Part shown: positions 17,820-26,662 of the stretch, piece after piece
How the letters are laid out: each line of letters opens with the position of its first letter
Position numbering within the stretch: the first letter of the stretch is position 1
Assembly: GCF_001307275.1 (NCBI RefSeq)
Contig: NZ_CP012831.1
Span: 4,828,501 to 4,892,500 of the forward strand
DNA: 64,000 nt
Direction: 5' to 3'
Source: Pseudomonas fluorescens
GTDB lineage: Bacteria; Pseudomonadota; Gammaproteobacteria; Pseudomonadales; Pseudomonadaceae
Notes under the pieces: generated by a model
The model's database searches: none
The model's input: only the letters and a program-made list of their open reading frames with translations
Told to the model about the DNA's origin: nothing
Made by a program: the position numbers and the translations under genes

Positions 17820-18518
17820 TCACTTACGCACGGTGCGCTGTTCGATGCGTTTTTCGAACGTGCCGCAAATGACCCGGTCGACGTAGATGCCAGGGGTGTG
17901 GATTTGCGTCGGGTCCAGCTCGCCGGGTTCGACGATTTCTTCGACTTCCACCACGGTGATCTTGCCCGCCGTGGCGGCCAGCGGGTTGAAGTTCTGGGCG
18001 GTGTGGCGATAGATGACGTTGCCGAAATGGTCGGCCTTCCAGCCTTTGACGATGGCGAAGTCGCCGGTGATGGACTCTTCCATCAGGTACTGGCGGCCGT
18101 GGAATTCACGCACTTCCTTGCCTTCGGCCACGGGCGTGCCAACGCCGGTGGCGGTGAAGAACGCTGGGATGCCGGCGCCACCGGCGCGCATTTTTTCGGC
18201 GAGGGTGCCTTGGGGGGTGAGCACGACTTCGATTTCGCCGCTCAGCAGTTGCTGCTCGAACAGGGCGTTCTCGCCCACGTAGGAGGCGATCACCTTGCGG
18301 ATCTGCCGGTCTTCCAACAGCACGCCGAGGCCGAAACCGTCGACGCCGCAGTTATTGGACACCACGGTGAGGTCGCGGATGCCCTTGCGCTTGATCTCGG
18401 CGATCAGGTTTTCCGGAATACCGCACAGGCCGAAGCCGCCGGCGATGACGGTCATGCCGTCCTTCAAGCCTTCCAGCGCTTGTTCATAAGAGCTCACGCG
18501 TTTGTCGAAACCTGCCAT
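17820..18518 (-). CDS. dhcA: 3-oxoacid CoA-transferase subunit A, DhcA-like
   Basis: A 232-residue alpha subunit with the family motif VIAGGFGLCGIPENLI near residue 25. It pairs with the B subunit 34 bases downstream. The ATG at 18518 has a well-spaced AGAGGTG site; a GTG six bases upstream is possible. As first gene of the operon it is read from the gap shared with the LysR gene. Assignment to dehydrocarnitine rather than acetoacetate rests on gene order. Confidence 0.88.
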   Translation of the reverse strand: MAGFDKRVSSYEQALEGLKDGMTVIAGGFGLCGIPENLIAEIKRKGIRDLTVVSNNCGVDGFGLGVLLEDRQIRKVIASYVGENALFEQQLLSGEIEVVLTPQGTLAEKMRAGGAGIPAFFTATGVGTPVAEGKEVREFHGRQYLMEESITGDFAIVKGWKADHFGNVIYRHTAQNFNPLAATAGKITVVEVEEIVEPGELDPTQIHTPGIYVDRVICGTFEKRIEQRTVRK

Positions 18519-18604
18519 AGACACCTCTTTTATTCTTGATGGGGTCGCAATGAAATGCAGTGTTGCGCCAAGTCATATATTTGTTAAGTTGATTTTTAGA
18601 TTGG

Positions 18605-18624
18605 ATTGATTGATAAAACTCAAT
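18605..18624. promoter_or_regulatory. Possible LysR operator
   Basis: Inverted repeat ATTGA-N10-TCAAT in the 130-base AT-rich divergent gap between dhcA and the LysR gene, of the spacing LysR proteins favour. Weak evidence. Confidence 0.35.
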
Positions 18625-18648
18625 AATTGCCCTCGGAGCACAGCGACC

Positions 18649-19554
18649 ATGACCCTCAAGCAGATCCGTGCCTTCCTCGCGGTGGCCCAGAGCCTGAGTT
18701 TCGCCGTGGCCTGCGAGCGGCTGCACCTGTCGCAATCGGCCCTGAGCCTGACCATCAAGGCCTTGGAAGAGGGCCTCGGCGGTCGTCTGTTCAGCCGTAA
18801 TACCCGTAACGTGGCGTTGACCCCCGAAGGTGAATCCTTGCTGCCACTGGCTCGCCGCCTGGTAGCCGACTGGGACAACGCCGAGGACGAAATGCGCCAG
18901 CGCTTCACCTTGCAGCGCGGTCGCGTGACGCTGGCGGCGATGCCTTCGTTTGCCGGCAACCTGTTGCCGCCGATCCTCAAGACCTTCCGCGCCCGCTATC
19001 CGAATGTCAACGTCACGGTCAACGATGTGATCAACGAACAAGTGCTGGAAATGGTCCGTGATCGTCATGTCGAACTGGGCGTGGCGTTCGAGCCGATGCA
19101 GGGTTCGTCCCTGGCGTTCACGCCCTTGTACCTCGATCGCTTCGTCGCGGTGGTGCCGTTGGATTCAGCCTTTGCCCAGCGCGACGAAATCCACTGGGAA
19201 ACCCTGCTGGAGCAGCCGTTCATCACGCTGCAACGACCCTCCACGGTACGGGTGATGCTGGAAGAGCATCTGCAGGCCCGGGGCATGAAACTGCCGGTGG
19301 AGTTCGAGAGCCACCAGTTGGCGACCGTCGGACGGATGGTCGCCAGTGGGCTGGGGGTCAGTGCCGTGCCGGCTCTGTGCGTCGGGCAGATGCATGAGCT
19401 GGGTGCCCGTTGCATCACCTTGAGTGAGCCGGTGATCGAGCGAGCCATCGGGGTGCTGACCAAGCCGGGGCATGAACTGTCGGCGGCGGCGCAGGCGTTG
19501 TTCGATACGCTCAGGGATCAGGAGTTGGGCACGTTGACCACAGGCGAACACTGA
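18649..19554 (+). CDS. dhcR: LysR-family regulator, DhcR-like
   Basis: A 301-residue LysR protein. The helix-turn-helix occupies residues 1-60 (MTLKQIRAFLAVAQSLSF, then LHLSQSALSLTIKALE) and an effector-binding domain follows from about residue 90. It is divergent from dhcA-dhcB-atoB, in the same arrangement as DhcR (PA1998) of P. aeruginosa, the activator of dehydrocarnitine use. Start is the ATG following GGAG. The symbol rests on synteny. Confidence 0.82.
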   Translation: MTLKQIRAFLAVAQSLSFAVACERLHLSQSALSLTIKALEEGLGGRLFSRNTRNVALTPEGESLLPLARRLVADWDNAEDEMRQRFTLQRGRVTLAAMPSFAGNLLPPILKTFRARYPNVNVTVNDVINEQVLEMVRDRHVELGVAFEPMQGSSLAFTPLYLDRFVAVVPLDSAFAQRDEIHWETLLEQPFITLQRPSTVRVMLEEHLQARGMKLPVEFESHQLATVGRMVASGLGVSAVPALCVGQMHELGARCITLSEPVIERAIGVLTKPGHELSAAAQALFDTLRDQELGTLTTGEH

Positions 19555-19574
19555 CCCTGTGGGAACGATGATCC

Positions 19575-19664
19575 TGTGGGAGCGAGCTTGCTCGCGATGG
19601 CGGTGTGTCAGTCAATATCACTGCTGGCTGATCCGACGCCATCGCGAGCAAGCTCGCTCCCACA
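19575..19664. repeat. REP pair (REPIN)
   Basis: Inverted REP ends. A truncated TGTGGGAACGATGATC copy precedes it. It sits between two convergent genes. Confidence 0.9.
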
Positions 19665-19680
19665 GGGGTGGGTGGGGCGG

Positions 19681-20520
19681 TTAGAACGGGTGCTGTGCCA
19701 GCAATGGCAGTAGTTGTTCACACGGCTCTTCAAGCTTGAGGTCCAGCAACTCATCGGCCCGGGTCTTGCCGCGGTTGATCGCCAGCAGCGGCTTGCCCTG
19801 ATCCTTGATGGCCCGGCACAGGCGAAACGCCGAATACGCCATCAGCGACGAACCCACCACCAGCAGGCCGTCCGCTTGCTCGACGGCTTGCATGGCGCGG
19901 GTCGCGGTGAGGGGGGCGACGTTCTCGCCGAAAAACACCACGTCGGGTTTCAACCGCTCGCCGCCGCAATGGGGGCAATGGGGCACTTGGAAGCGTGCCT
20001 CGAACGCGGGGTCGAGCAGGGTGTCGCCATCGGGGGCCTGCACCGCATCGACACCCGCCAGGTAAGGGTTTGCGGTTTCCATCAACCGTTGAATCTGCTG
20101 TCGCTCGCTGCGCTGGCCGCAATCCAGGCACAGCACGCGATGCAGGCTGCCGTGCAGTTCGATGACGTCCTGGCTGCCGGCCTGGTCATGCAGGGTGTCG
20201 ACATTCTGGGTAATCAGGCCGGTGATGCGTTGCTGCGCCTGCAACTCGGCCAAGGCTTCGTGAGCCACGTTCGGCCTGGCCTGCCTGACCCGGGGCCAGC
20301 CCAGCATCGCTCTCGCCCAGTAGCGCCGTCGTGCCTCGGGCTGGGCGAGGAACTCCTGGTACATCATCGGTTGTCGACCCCGACGGACCCCGTCGCTGTC
20401 GCGGTAATCGGGGATGCCCGAAGGGGTACTGATGCCGGCGCCGGTGAGCACCAGGAAGCGGCGCCCGGCGGTGTACGCCAGTAACTGATCGATGGGTGCC
20501 TGGTGAAGGTCTTCGGGCAT
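19681..20520 (-). CDS. SIR2-family NAD-dependent protein deacylase
   Basis: A 279-residue sirtuin. NAD-binding motifs are LTGAGISTPSGIPDYR (residues 25-40) and TQNVDTLH; the catalytic His lies in ELHGSLH. The zinc site is CLDCG ... CPHCG. GSSLMAYSAF and INRGKT close the NAD pocket. The long insert around the zinc module and overall length resemble class II (SIRT4-like) bacterial sirtuins, so deacylation of lysine is expected but the acyl preference is open. It is a single gene. Confidence 0.9.
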   Translation of the reverse strand: MPEDLHQAPIDQLLAYTAGRRFLVLTGAGISTPSGIPDYRDSDGVRRGRQPMMYQEFLAQPEARRRYWARAMLGWPRVRQARPNVAHEALAELQAQQRITGLITQNVDTLHDQAGSQDVIELHGSLHRVLCLDCGQRSERQQIQRLMETANPYLAGVDAVQAPDGDTLLDPAFEARFQVPHCPHCGGERLKPDVVFFGENVAPLTATRAMQAVEQADGLLVVGSSLMAYSAFRLCRAIKDQGKPLLAINRGKTRADELLDLKLEEPCEQLLPLLAQHPF

Positions 20521-20745
20521 GGGAGGTGTCTGCGCTGGCCTTGGGCCGTTGAGGTTAGCACTTGGATCGAGTCGACGCCTTTCGTCGCCCTGGGGCTGGT
20601 TTGTTCAAACTTTCCCCCGTGCCGCGCTATCCACTTTTATGTGCGGTACTTCAGAACCCCCGCATACCGAAGCCAAGCGCTGAGCAGCCAAGAGCGGCCG
20701 GTCCCGGGGGGCGACCGCTCCTGGAACTGCCGAGAGAGGAAACGT

Positions 20746-21003
20746 ATGAAGCGGACCAAGGGTGAAGTACGGGCCATCAATCGAGAGAGTTCAATGGTGG
20801 GTGTGTACGTGAAGCAAGAGGACCGCCATACGGTGCTGAAGCTGAGTTCAGCCAGTGACATCGATATTGGCGACATTCTGGCATGGGACAGCGGTACGGC
20901 CTTGGGTACCCAGTCTTATCACAACCTGACCAAGGGCTGGACTGCCGATGTGTATGTGGCCAACCACGGTGTTGCGGCGGCGAACCTTGATGTCCAGTTG
21001 TGA
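20746..21003 (+). CDS. Small conserved hypothetical protein (85 aa)
   Basis: The ATG at 20746 is preceded by a near-perfect GAGAGAGGA site. The 85-residue product is mostly beta-rich (MVGVYVKQEDRHTVLKLSS, then IDIGDILAWDSGTALG). It looks like a small fold such as an SH3 or OB barrel. I do not recognise a named family. It is followed 35 bases later by the truncated metallothionein frame. Confidence 0.7.
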   Translation: MKRTKGEVRAINRESSMVGVYVKQEDRHTVLKLSSASDIDIGDILAWDSGTALGTQSYHNLTKGWTADVYVANHGVAAANLDVQL

Positions 21004-21038
21004 CGACGCCTTCAACCCGTGACCTCGGGAGAAAGAGC

Positions 21039-21110
21039 ATGAGCAAATTAAAGTGCGGTTGCCCCGATTGCCAAGGCGAGGTGGATCCGCAACGGATGTT
21101 CAACCACTAA
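21039..21110 (+). pseudogene. Truncated metallothionein (23-codon remnant)
   Basis: A GGGAGAAAGAG site precedes an ATG opening 23 codons. They match the N-terminus of Pseudomonas bacterial metallothioneins: MSKLKCGCPDCQGEVDP then RMFNH, against a remembered P. fluorescens Q2-87 protein beginning MNELRCGCPDCHCKVDP. The frame then stops (TAA), where the family continues with about 50 residues carrying six or so Cys. The fourth metal ligand (HC) is also lost, now QG. Only three Cys remain. It is a decayed gene or a mini-peptide; the next 200 bases hold no Cys-rich continuation in any frame. Confidence 0.65.
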
Positions 21111-21316
21111 TCCGGGTATCGGCGACAGGGTATCCGGACGCCGCAAGCCGGTCAGTGCGGTGGTGCAGGACAACGCCGGCAGCCCGCGCGTTTTGGCTTC
21201 CTGGAACGGCGCGAGGCCAGGTGACGAGACCGGTGCAATGGGGTGCCGGCGTTGCCTGGCCTTTGGCGGACAGCGTGGAAAGACACGCACTGTTTTGAAT
21301 GTTGAAGCGGGGCAAT

Positions 21317-21404
21317 TGTGGGAGCGAGCTTGCTCGCGATAGCGTCGGATCAGCCTGCATTGATATGACTGACACACCGCATCGCGAGCAAGCTCGCTCC
21401 CACA
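21317..21404. repeat. REP pair (REPIN)
   Basis: Inverted REP ends. The rest of the 490-base gap (21111-21316 and 21405-21590) shows no gene or structure I can support. Confidence 0.9.
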
Positions 21405-21603
21405 GGGCTGTCACTGGATGAAGTTTCGGTCTCGGCCTGTTTAATAGCCTGTTGCACTAAAGACCACGGCGGCGGCGATATACATCAAGCATTGACCACT
21501 CGTCGCCGTTTGCCGCGTTTCCTTCAAACCTTGGCGGCGTCATGTTTTCCGAATAAGACGAGTCAGCAAGGCTCGTGGAGATCAACTAAACGAGGTGAAT
21601 GAA

Positions 21604-21981
21604 ATGGCTAACACAGGTAATAACAACCCTGGCAATTTCGCTAACGATCGTGAGAAGGCATCGGAAGCCGGGAAAAAAGGTGGCCAGGCGTCGGGTGGCA
21701 ACTTCGCCAATAATCCTGAGCGCGCCTCCGAGGCTGGACGCAAGGGTGGCCAGGCGTCGGGCGGCAATTTTGCCAACGACCCGAAACGCGCCGCTGAAGC
21801 CGGTCGCAAAGGCGGGCAAGCTTCGGGGGGGAACTTTGCCAACGACCCTGAGCGGGCTTCGGAAGCCGGCCGCAAAGGTGGCCAGGCGTCTGGCGGCAAC
21901 GTTGCCAATGACCGGGAAAAAGCCTCCGGGGCCGGCAGGAAAGGGGCTGAAAAAAGCCATGGCGGCGGTCGTGAATCGTAA
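21604..21981 (+). CDS. KGG-repeat general stress protein
   Basis: A 125-residue hydrophilic protein made of five head-to-tail units of 22 residues around GGNFANDPERASEAGRKGGQ. Each carries the KGG motif of the Con-10/GsiB-like stress-induced family (hydrophilins). These are small disordered proteins linked to desiccation, stationary phase or osmotic stress; the molecular role is unclear. The ATG at 21604 follows GAGGTG. The 66-bp DNA units are near identical, so copy number could change by slippage. The last unit is degraded and ends in GAEKSHGGGRES. Confidence 0.88.
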   Translation: MANTGNNNPGNFANDREKASEAGKKGGQASGGNFANNPERASEAGRKGGQASGGNFANDPKRAAEAGRKGGQASGGNFANDPERASEAGRKGGQASGGNVANDREKASGAGRKGAEKSHGGGRES

Positions 21982-21997
21982 TGTCCCGTGGTCTCGC

Positions 21998-22024
21998 AGG
22001 TCCCGTGCCGTTGGCATGGGACCT
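21998..22024 (+). terminator. Terminator-like hairpin of the KGG gene
   Basis: 12-bp stem AGGTCCCGTGCC/GGCATGGGACCT with one G-T wobble and a GTT loop, 17 bases after the KGG stop. The downstream T content is weak. Confidence 0.55.
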
Positions 22025-22173
22025 GGTCCGACCGTGATATTAAAAATCGGGTATTGATGCCCGGCTTCACTGGTGTATTGATTGTTTAAAAGATAAGCGA
22101 GTGAGCCAGGGTTTCAATTAACCACTCGTCTTCTGTCTTGATTAAAAACCAAATGTTTAACTTCTTCAGGCTT

Positions 22174-22302
22174 TCATGCTGCTCGAGCCATCTGGAAGTG
22201 ATCGGTTCGATCATCGTGATGTTGAACAAAGGCGCCAAGGGCAAGATGGCTGAAGGCGCGGACGATGTCCGACCCCGAAAGCAACCCCACCACGGGCGCC
22301 GA
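22174..22302 (-). pseudogene. 3' relic of a CBS-domain protein gene
   Basis: On the minus strand a frame ending at 22174 reads KSAPVVGLLSGSDIVRAFSH and then a short tail and stop. That is the typical last strand and helix of a CBS domain (PVGLLSxSDLVRA). No start or upstream CBS sequence is present towards 22400; the frame continues as unrelated sequence. I read it as the remaining 3' end of a deleted gene. The rest of the 430-base gap between the KGG gene and the zinc transporter holds nothing else I can support. Confidence 0.4.
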
Positions 22303-22412
22303 CTTGGGTTCAGGGATGCAAGGTGACAAACTGTAAACCGATGGCGAGGGAGGCGACTCCCACGCCCGGTATTCCAGGCCATACCACGGCCAAGCCCCCC
22401 TAAGGACATTCG

Positions 22413-23342
22413 ATGGACCAGCCCACCTCCCGGATTCGATCGCCCTGGCGCACCTGGCTGAACCCCGTGCAAGAGAACTGGCTGTTGGGGGTCACGTTCT
22501 GGCTCGGGCTTGCGTTGGTGGCCGCGTTGTTGCTCTACAGTGGCTACAACGCCCTGGTTGGCGCCAATCGTCAAAACCTGGGCTACGCCGTGCTGGGCGG
22601 TACATCGGGTTTTGCCGCCACCGCCCTGGGGGCATTGATGGCGGTGGTGTTGCGGGATATCTCGTCGCGCACCCAGGACATCATGCTGGGTTTCGCCGCC
22701 GGCATGATGCTCGCCGCCAGCTCCTTCTCATTGATCCTGCCGGGCATCGAAGCGGCGCAGGTGATTTGTGGCAATCAGCTGCTGGCCGCGTTTGTCGTCG
22801 TGGTTGGCCTGGGCTTGGGTGTGGCCCTGATGATCGGCCTCGACCGTTTCGTGCCCCACGAACACGAGTTGAGTGGGCGGCGTGGTCCTGAAGTCGAGCG
22901 CATTAACCGTGTGTGGCTGTTCGTGCTCGCCATCACCTTGCACAACCTGCCGGAAGGCATGGCCATCGGCGTCAGTTTTGCCGACGGCGACTTCAAGGTC
23001 GGCTTGCCCCTGACCACCGCCATCGCTATCCAGGACATCCCCGAAGGCCTGGCCATTGCCATGGCGCTGCGGGTCACCGGTATCAGCACCTTGCGTGCTG
23101 CGCTCATCGCGGTCGGTTCGGGGCTGATGGAGCCCCTGGGGGCGGTGATCGGCCTGGGCATGTCGTCGGGCGTGGCCGTCGCGTACCCCATCAGCCTGGG
23201 GCTGGCGGCGGGTGCGATGATTTTCGTGGTCTCCCACGAGGTGATTCCCGAGACCCATCGCAATGGCCATGAAACCCCGGCCACCCTGGGGTTGATGATG
23301 GGGTTTGCGGTGATGATGTTTCTCGATACGGCGTTGGGTTGA
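22413..23342 (+). CDS. ZIP-family zinc transporter (BbZIP type)
   Basis: A 309-residue inner-membrane protein with about eight helices. The metal motifs are HNLPEG and QDIPEG. The residues His177, Asn178, Glu181, Gln207, Asp208, Glu211 and Glu240 carry the same numbers as the binuclear metal site of Bordetella bronchiseptica BbZIP, which has the same length. This supports zinc (or cadmium) movement across the inner membrane. It is a single gene next to a metallothionein relic, which may once have formed a metal-handling locus. No Zur box was recognised. Confidence 0.9.
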   Translation: MDQPTSRIRSPWRTWLNPVQENWLLGVTFWLGLALVAALLLYSGYNALVGANRQNLGYAVLGGTSGFAATALGALMAVVLRDISSRTQDIMLGFAAGMMLAASSFSLILPGIEAAQVICGNQLLAAFVVVVGLGLGVALMIGLDRFVPHEHELSGRRGPEVERINRVWLFVLAITLHNLPEGMAIGVSFADGDFKVGLPLTTAIAIQDIPEGLAIAMALRVTGISTLRAALIAVGSGLMEPLGAVIGLGMSSGVAVAYPISLGLAAGAMIFVVSHEVIPETHRNGHETPATLGLMMGFAVMMFLDTALG

Positions 23343-23528
23343 AAGACTCTCCAACGCCTTTCGCCAACGTTTCGGCAAATGCCTGGAACATCCGGAGTTT
23401 CCCCCGGGTCGGTGTTGATGACATGGCGCCACTCCCGGTTTGATCACCCTATGTGCTCAAGGCGGGTGGGTTGAATTGGCGATGTATACTCAACCCCGTG
23501 GATGACGTGAATCCGGGGTGGCGCGATC

Positions 23529-24548
23529 GTGCTGCGTTCGCTGATGCTGGCCGTTGTGCTCGTTCTGGCGGGGTGCGCCACGCCGCAGCGCGGTCAACAG
23601 GTCGCCTCGGTGGCGATTTCCCAGGACACTTGGCGACAGGTGGACCAGCAGCTCATCGCAGCCTCGAAAAGCGCCGTCGAGCAGGCGGCACTCTACGCCC
23701 GTGGGTCGATGGAGCATTGGCGCGTGTTGGTCTATGAGCGCACCGAGGTTGAATTCATCCCCTGGTTCAGCAGCTATTGGACCCAGGAGTGGCTGGCGGT
23801 GAAGGTCAGCTGGTACGCCGCCAGCGCCGAGGGCGAGACGGACTCCTCGGCCAGGCGCCTGGCGGTTTACCTGCAAGAACAATATCGCGAGCAGGTGCTG
23901 GAACCGGTGGCGGTGGAAATCGATCCCGAGGCGATCAGGGCCAACGCCACAGGCTACTACCTGCGCCAGCTCAATCAGCAGGTCCAGGTCATCGCCCTGC
24001 GGCATCGCATCCCGAACGAACTGATGAACCGACGCCTGCACGGCATCCCGGCCATCCGCCTCGGCCCGCCAGCGGCGCGTGACGCTTCGTTGTACGAGAT
24101 GGTCCACACCGAACCGTTGAACACCCTGCCGGCCTATGCGGCCCTGATCGATCACGTCAACAAGGCTGCAACCACAGGTGCCGGACCCTCGGAGGCGGTG
24201 ATCGCCACGGTGGCGCAACGCACCAGTGAAAAAATCGAGGCCCAGTTCGCCACGCGTGGGGCAACCGGTGCGGCGGCGGCCGTGGCCGGGAAGGCGGCGG
24301 GGGCGTTGATCTCGGTGGGCGTGGCGGGCATTCGCGCGATCATCCACGAGGGCGAGCGGCCGGAAATGGAGGCGCAGATCCGCAAAAGCCTGAGCGCTGC
24401 GTTCGACGAGGCGTGGTTCAAGTCACTCAAGCATCCCCTCAGCGGGGTGATGGCACCGGTGTACTACCTGGACGAGGAAATAGAAGGCAACCTGGTGGAG
24501 GCGGACCTGGCCAATCGAGCGGTGGCATTGCCGGACATCAAGCCGTGA
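23529..24548 (+). CDS. Hypothetical lipoprotein (339 aa)
   Basis: A GTG at 23529 gives a lipoprotein signal MLRSLMLAVVLVLAGC with Cys16. The mature part is mainly helical and soluble, with an Ala/Gly-rich segment near residues 235-265 (GATGAAAAVAGKAAGALISV) that could contact a membrane. A conserved-looking C-terminus ends PVYYLDEEIEGNLVEADL. I do not recognise the family. It appears to be a single gene. Its envelope location is well supported; its role is unknown. Confidence 0.75.
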   Translation: MLRSLMLAVVLVLAGCATPQRGQQVASVAISQDTWRQVDQQLIAASKSAVEQAALYARGSMEHWRVLVYERTEVEFIPWFSSYWTQEWLAVKVSWYAASAEGETDSSARRLAVYLQEQYREQVLEPVAVEIDPEAIRANATGYYLRQLNQQVQVIALRHRIPNELMNRRLHGIPAIRLGPPAARDASLYEMVHTEPLNTLPAYAALIDHVNKAATTGAGPSEAVIATVAQRTSEKIEAQFATRGATGAAAAVAGKAAGALISVGVAGIRAIIHEGERPEMEAQIRKSLSAAFDEAWFKSLKHPLSGVMAPVYYLDEEIEGNLVEADLANRAVALPDIKP

Positions 24549-24557
24549 CGGGACGGT

Positions 24558-24752
24558 TCATTCTGATCCGAGGGTGACGCGACAACCCTTGCGATGGCGG
24601 ATCTGCTCGTCCGATGGGCGTTCCTTGATGAACTCGAAGCGCGGCTCGCCTTCGCTGTAGATCACCAGCCACCCCCATTCCAGCTCGCTTTCATCCTGCC
24701 CGGGCTGGGGCGGCGAGGCCCACCAGGGTTCTTTTTGCATGATCTGACGCAT
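24558..24752 (-). CDS. Small hypothetical protein (64 aa)
   Basis: The ATG at 24752 is preceded by CAGGAG. The 64-residue product is acidic and Trp-rich (WWASPPQPGQDESELEWGWL) and ends IRHRKGCRVTLGSE. It is convergent with the lipoprotein gene, 9 bases away. I do not recognise a family. The ribosome site and coding-like composition support a real gene. Confidence 0.6.
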   Translation of the reverse strand: MRQIMQKEPWWASPPQPGQDESELEWGWLVIYSEGEPRFEFIKERPSDEQIRHRKGCRVTLGSE

Positions 24753-24930
24753 CGTCTACTCCTGCCGATTGATCCTTTGAACTATAGACCGCTCGATGAA
24801 GACGCTTGCATCCTGTGGGAGCAAGGGTTGTGTGCCTGAAGCTTGATAATCAGTGTGCTCTGACCCCGCCCACCAGCGTCTAGCGTCTGTATCCCCGCAC
24901 TCGAACGGGGAATGACTGGACCCCGCGCAT

Positions 24931-25839
24931 ATGCAAGCACTGTTGAACGAGATCCTCGATGCGGTTCGCCCCCTGATCGGTCAGGGCAAGGTCGCCGATT
25001 ACATTCCTGCCCTCGGCACGGTGGTACCCAACCAGTTGGGTATTGCCGTGTATGGCAATGATGGCGAGTTGTATTGTGCCGGCGACGCCGAAACAGCGTT
25101 TTCGGTGCAGAGTATTTCCAAGGTGTTCAGCCTGGTGCAGGCCATCGGGCATTCCGGCGAAGCGATCTGGGAGCGCCTGGGTCATGAGCCATCCGGCCAG
25201 CCCTTCAACTCCCTGGTACAACTGGAGTTCGAGCGCGGCCGGCCGCGCAATCCGTTCATCAATGCCGGCGCGTTGGTGATTTGTGATATCAACCAGTCGC
25301 GTTTCGCCGCGCCGGCGCTGTCGATGCGCGATTTTGTGCGCCGCCTGTCGGGTAACCCCCAGGTCATGGTGGACGGCAAGGTCGCCGAGTCGGAATACCA
25401 GCACCGCGCCCGCAACGCAGCGATGGCGTACCTGATGCAGTCGTTCGGCAACTTCCATAACGACGTGGAAGCGGTGTTGCGCAGTTATTTCAGCCATTGT
25501 GCCTTGCGGATGAGCTGCATCGATCTGGCGCGGGCATTCTGCTTCCTGGCCAACGACGGGTTCTGCAAACACAGCGGCGAGCAGATCCTCAGCGCCCGGC
25601 AGACCCAACAGGTCAATTCCATCATGGCCACCAGCGGCCTTTACGATGAGGCCGGCAACTTTGCTTATCGCGTCGGCCTGCCGGGCAAGAGCGGTGTCGG
25701 TGGCGGGATTGTCGCCGTGGTGCCGGGACGGTTTACCGTATGCGTCTGGTCGCCTGAACTCAACGCCGCCGGCAACTCCCTGGCCGGCATGGCGGCGCTG
25801 GAGTTGATGAGCCAACGGATCGGCTGGTCGGTGTTCTAG
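24931..25839 (+). CDS. glsB: Glutaminase
   Basis: A 302-residue glutaminase of the serine-dependent beta-lactamase fold. The catalytic Ser-X-X-Lys occurs as SVQSISKVFS near residue 65; other family blocks are NAGALVICD and GLPGKSGVGGGIV. It converts glutamine to glutamate and ammonia in the cytoplasm. Length is standard. Gene order with the small protein downstream on the other strand resembles PA1638-PA1639 in P. aeruginosa. It ends at a bidirectional terminator. Confidence 0.95.
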   Translation: MQALLNEILDAVRPLIGQGKVADYIPALGTVVPNQLGIAVYGNDGELYCAGDAETAFSVQSISKVFSLVQAIGHSGEAIWERLGHEPSGQPFNSLVQLEFERGRPRNPFINAGALVICDINQSRFAAPALSMRDFVRRLSGNPQVMVDGKVAESEYQHRARNAAMAYLMQSFGNFHNDVEAVLRSYFSHCALRMSCIDLARAFCFLANDGFCKHSGEQILSARQTQQVNSIMATSGLYDEAGNFAYRVGLPGKSGVGGGIVAVVPGRFTVCVWSPELNAAGNSLAGMAALELMSQRIGWSVF

Positions 25840-25858
25840 TTTCCTGCCGCATAAAAAA

Positions 25859-25885
25859 GGCCCGCTCCTGATTCAGGCGCGGGCC
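25859..25885. terminator. Bidirectional terminator between glsB and the next gene
   Basis: GGCCCGC/GCGGGCC with an inner CCTGA/TCAGG stem, A6 on the left and TTTT on the right, in the gap of two convergent genes. Confidence 0.9.
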
Positions 25886-25901
25886 TTTTCGTTAGGGGAT
25901 A

Positions 25902-26231
25902 TCAGCAGAGGCGGTCGATGACCCGGACCTCGGAAGTGTTCTGCATCGACTGCCAGGCCTGGGTCAGCGTTTGCAGCACGCGGCCCATGAAGTCTTTGTC
26001 AGCCGCGGCCTTCTTGCCGACGTAGCCCTGGCCACGGCGGTACATCTTCAGCCGGGCACACAGTTCTTGCGTGTTCTTTTCGAACTCGTCTTCTTGGGTG
26101 TAGGGCGACAGGCAGTCCATATGGACCTGGCCAGTCTTGCTGATCCACAGGATATGGCTGTCGAGTGTGTCCTTGTGTGCGGCGAACATGCGAGCCAGTT
26201 CATCAATAGATGGTTGATTATTCAGATTCAT
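25902..26231 (-). CDS. Conserved hypothetical protein (109 aa)
   Basis: A 109-residue soluble, alpha/beta protein (PSIDELARMFAAHKDTLDSH, ILWISKTGQVHMDCL, GYVGKKAAADKDFM). It probably corresponds to the small conserved gene beside glsB in other pseudomonads. No catalytic motif is recognised. It converges on glsB at a shared terminator. Confidence 0.75.
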   Translation of the reverse strand: MNLNNQPSIDELARMFAAHKDTLDSHILWISKTGQVHMDCLSPYTQEDEFEKNTQELCARLKMYRRGQGYVGKKAAADKDFMGRVLQTLTQAWQSMQNTSEVRVIDRLC

Positions 26232-26562
26232 GTGTAAGCCCCTTGACCATTTGGTTGATCTGTCTGGTGGTTCGCAAAAACTTCGCTACTCGGTAAGTGC
26301 CTGCCTGCTACCGAAACCAGGCCGTCAGCGTTCGTCCGTCGAACTTCGACGGGGTCGTGCATCGGTTGTGTAGTGTTATCGAAGGGCTGCTACGCAAATG
26401 CGCTACAACGAAGAGAAACAGCGAAGAATCATCAGGCAGTGTCAACTTTCGAGGGTCGACCACGCGCGTCATGAGGATCTTCGCCGACGTTTCTCGTCCT
26501 TGTTACCGGACGATCATGCCAGGTCAGCACCTTCAATCTGCCTTGTGGGCAGTCCCTTATCC

Positions 26563-26662
26563 AAAAAACAGCTCGGCGGTCAGACGAGCTTGCTCAAACA
26601 GTTGCCTGTACTCCCGATCGGGGAGACGTCTGCATCATGCAAGGGCAAATCGGAGGCGTCAA
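26563..26662 (-). ncRNA. Possible small RNA unit on the minus strand
   Basis: Read on the minus strand: a TTGACG -35 (26657-26662), 17-base spacer, CATGAT -10 (26634-26639), then about 40 bases later a hairpin AGCTCG/CGAGCT (26570-26590) followed by T6 (26563-26568). A perfect inverted repeat GTAGTGA-N10-TCACTAC (26670-26693) lies just upstream of the -35. The result would be a transcript of about 65 nt. A 24-codon open frame ending at the same place is the alternative. The rest of 26232-26749 shows no gene. Confidence 0.3.
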
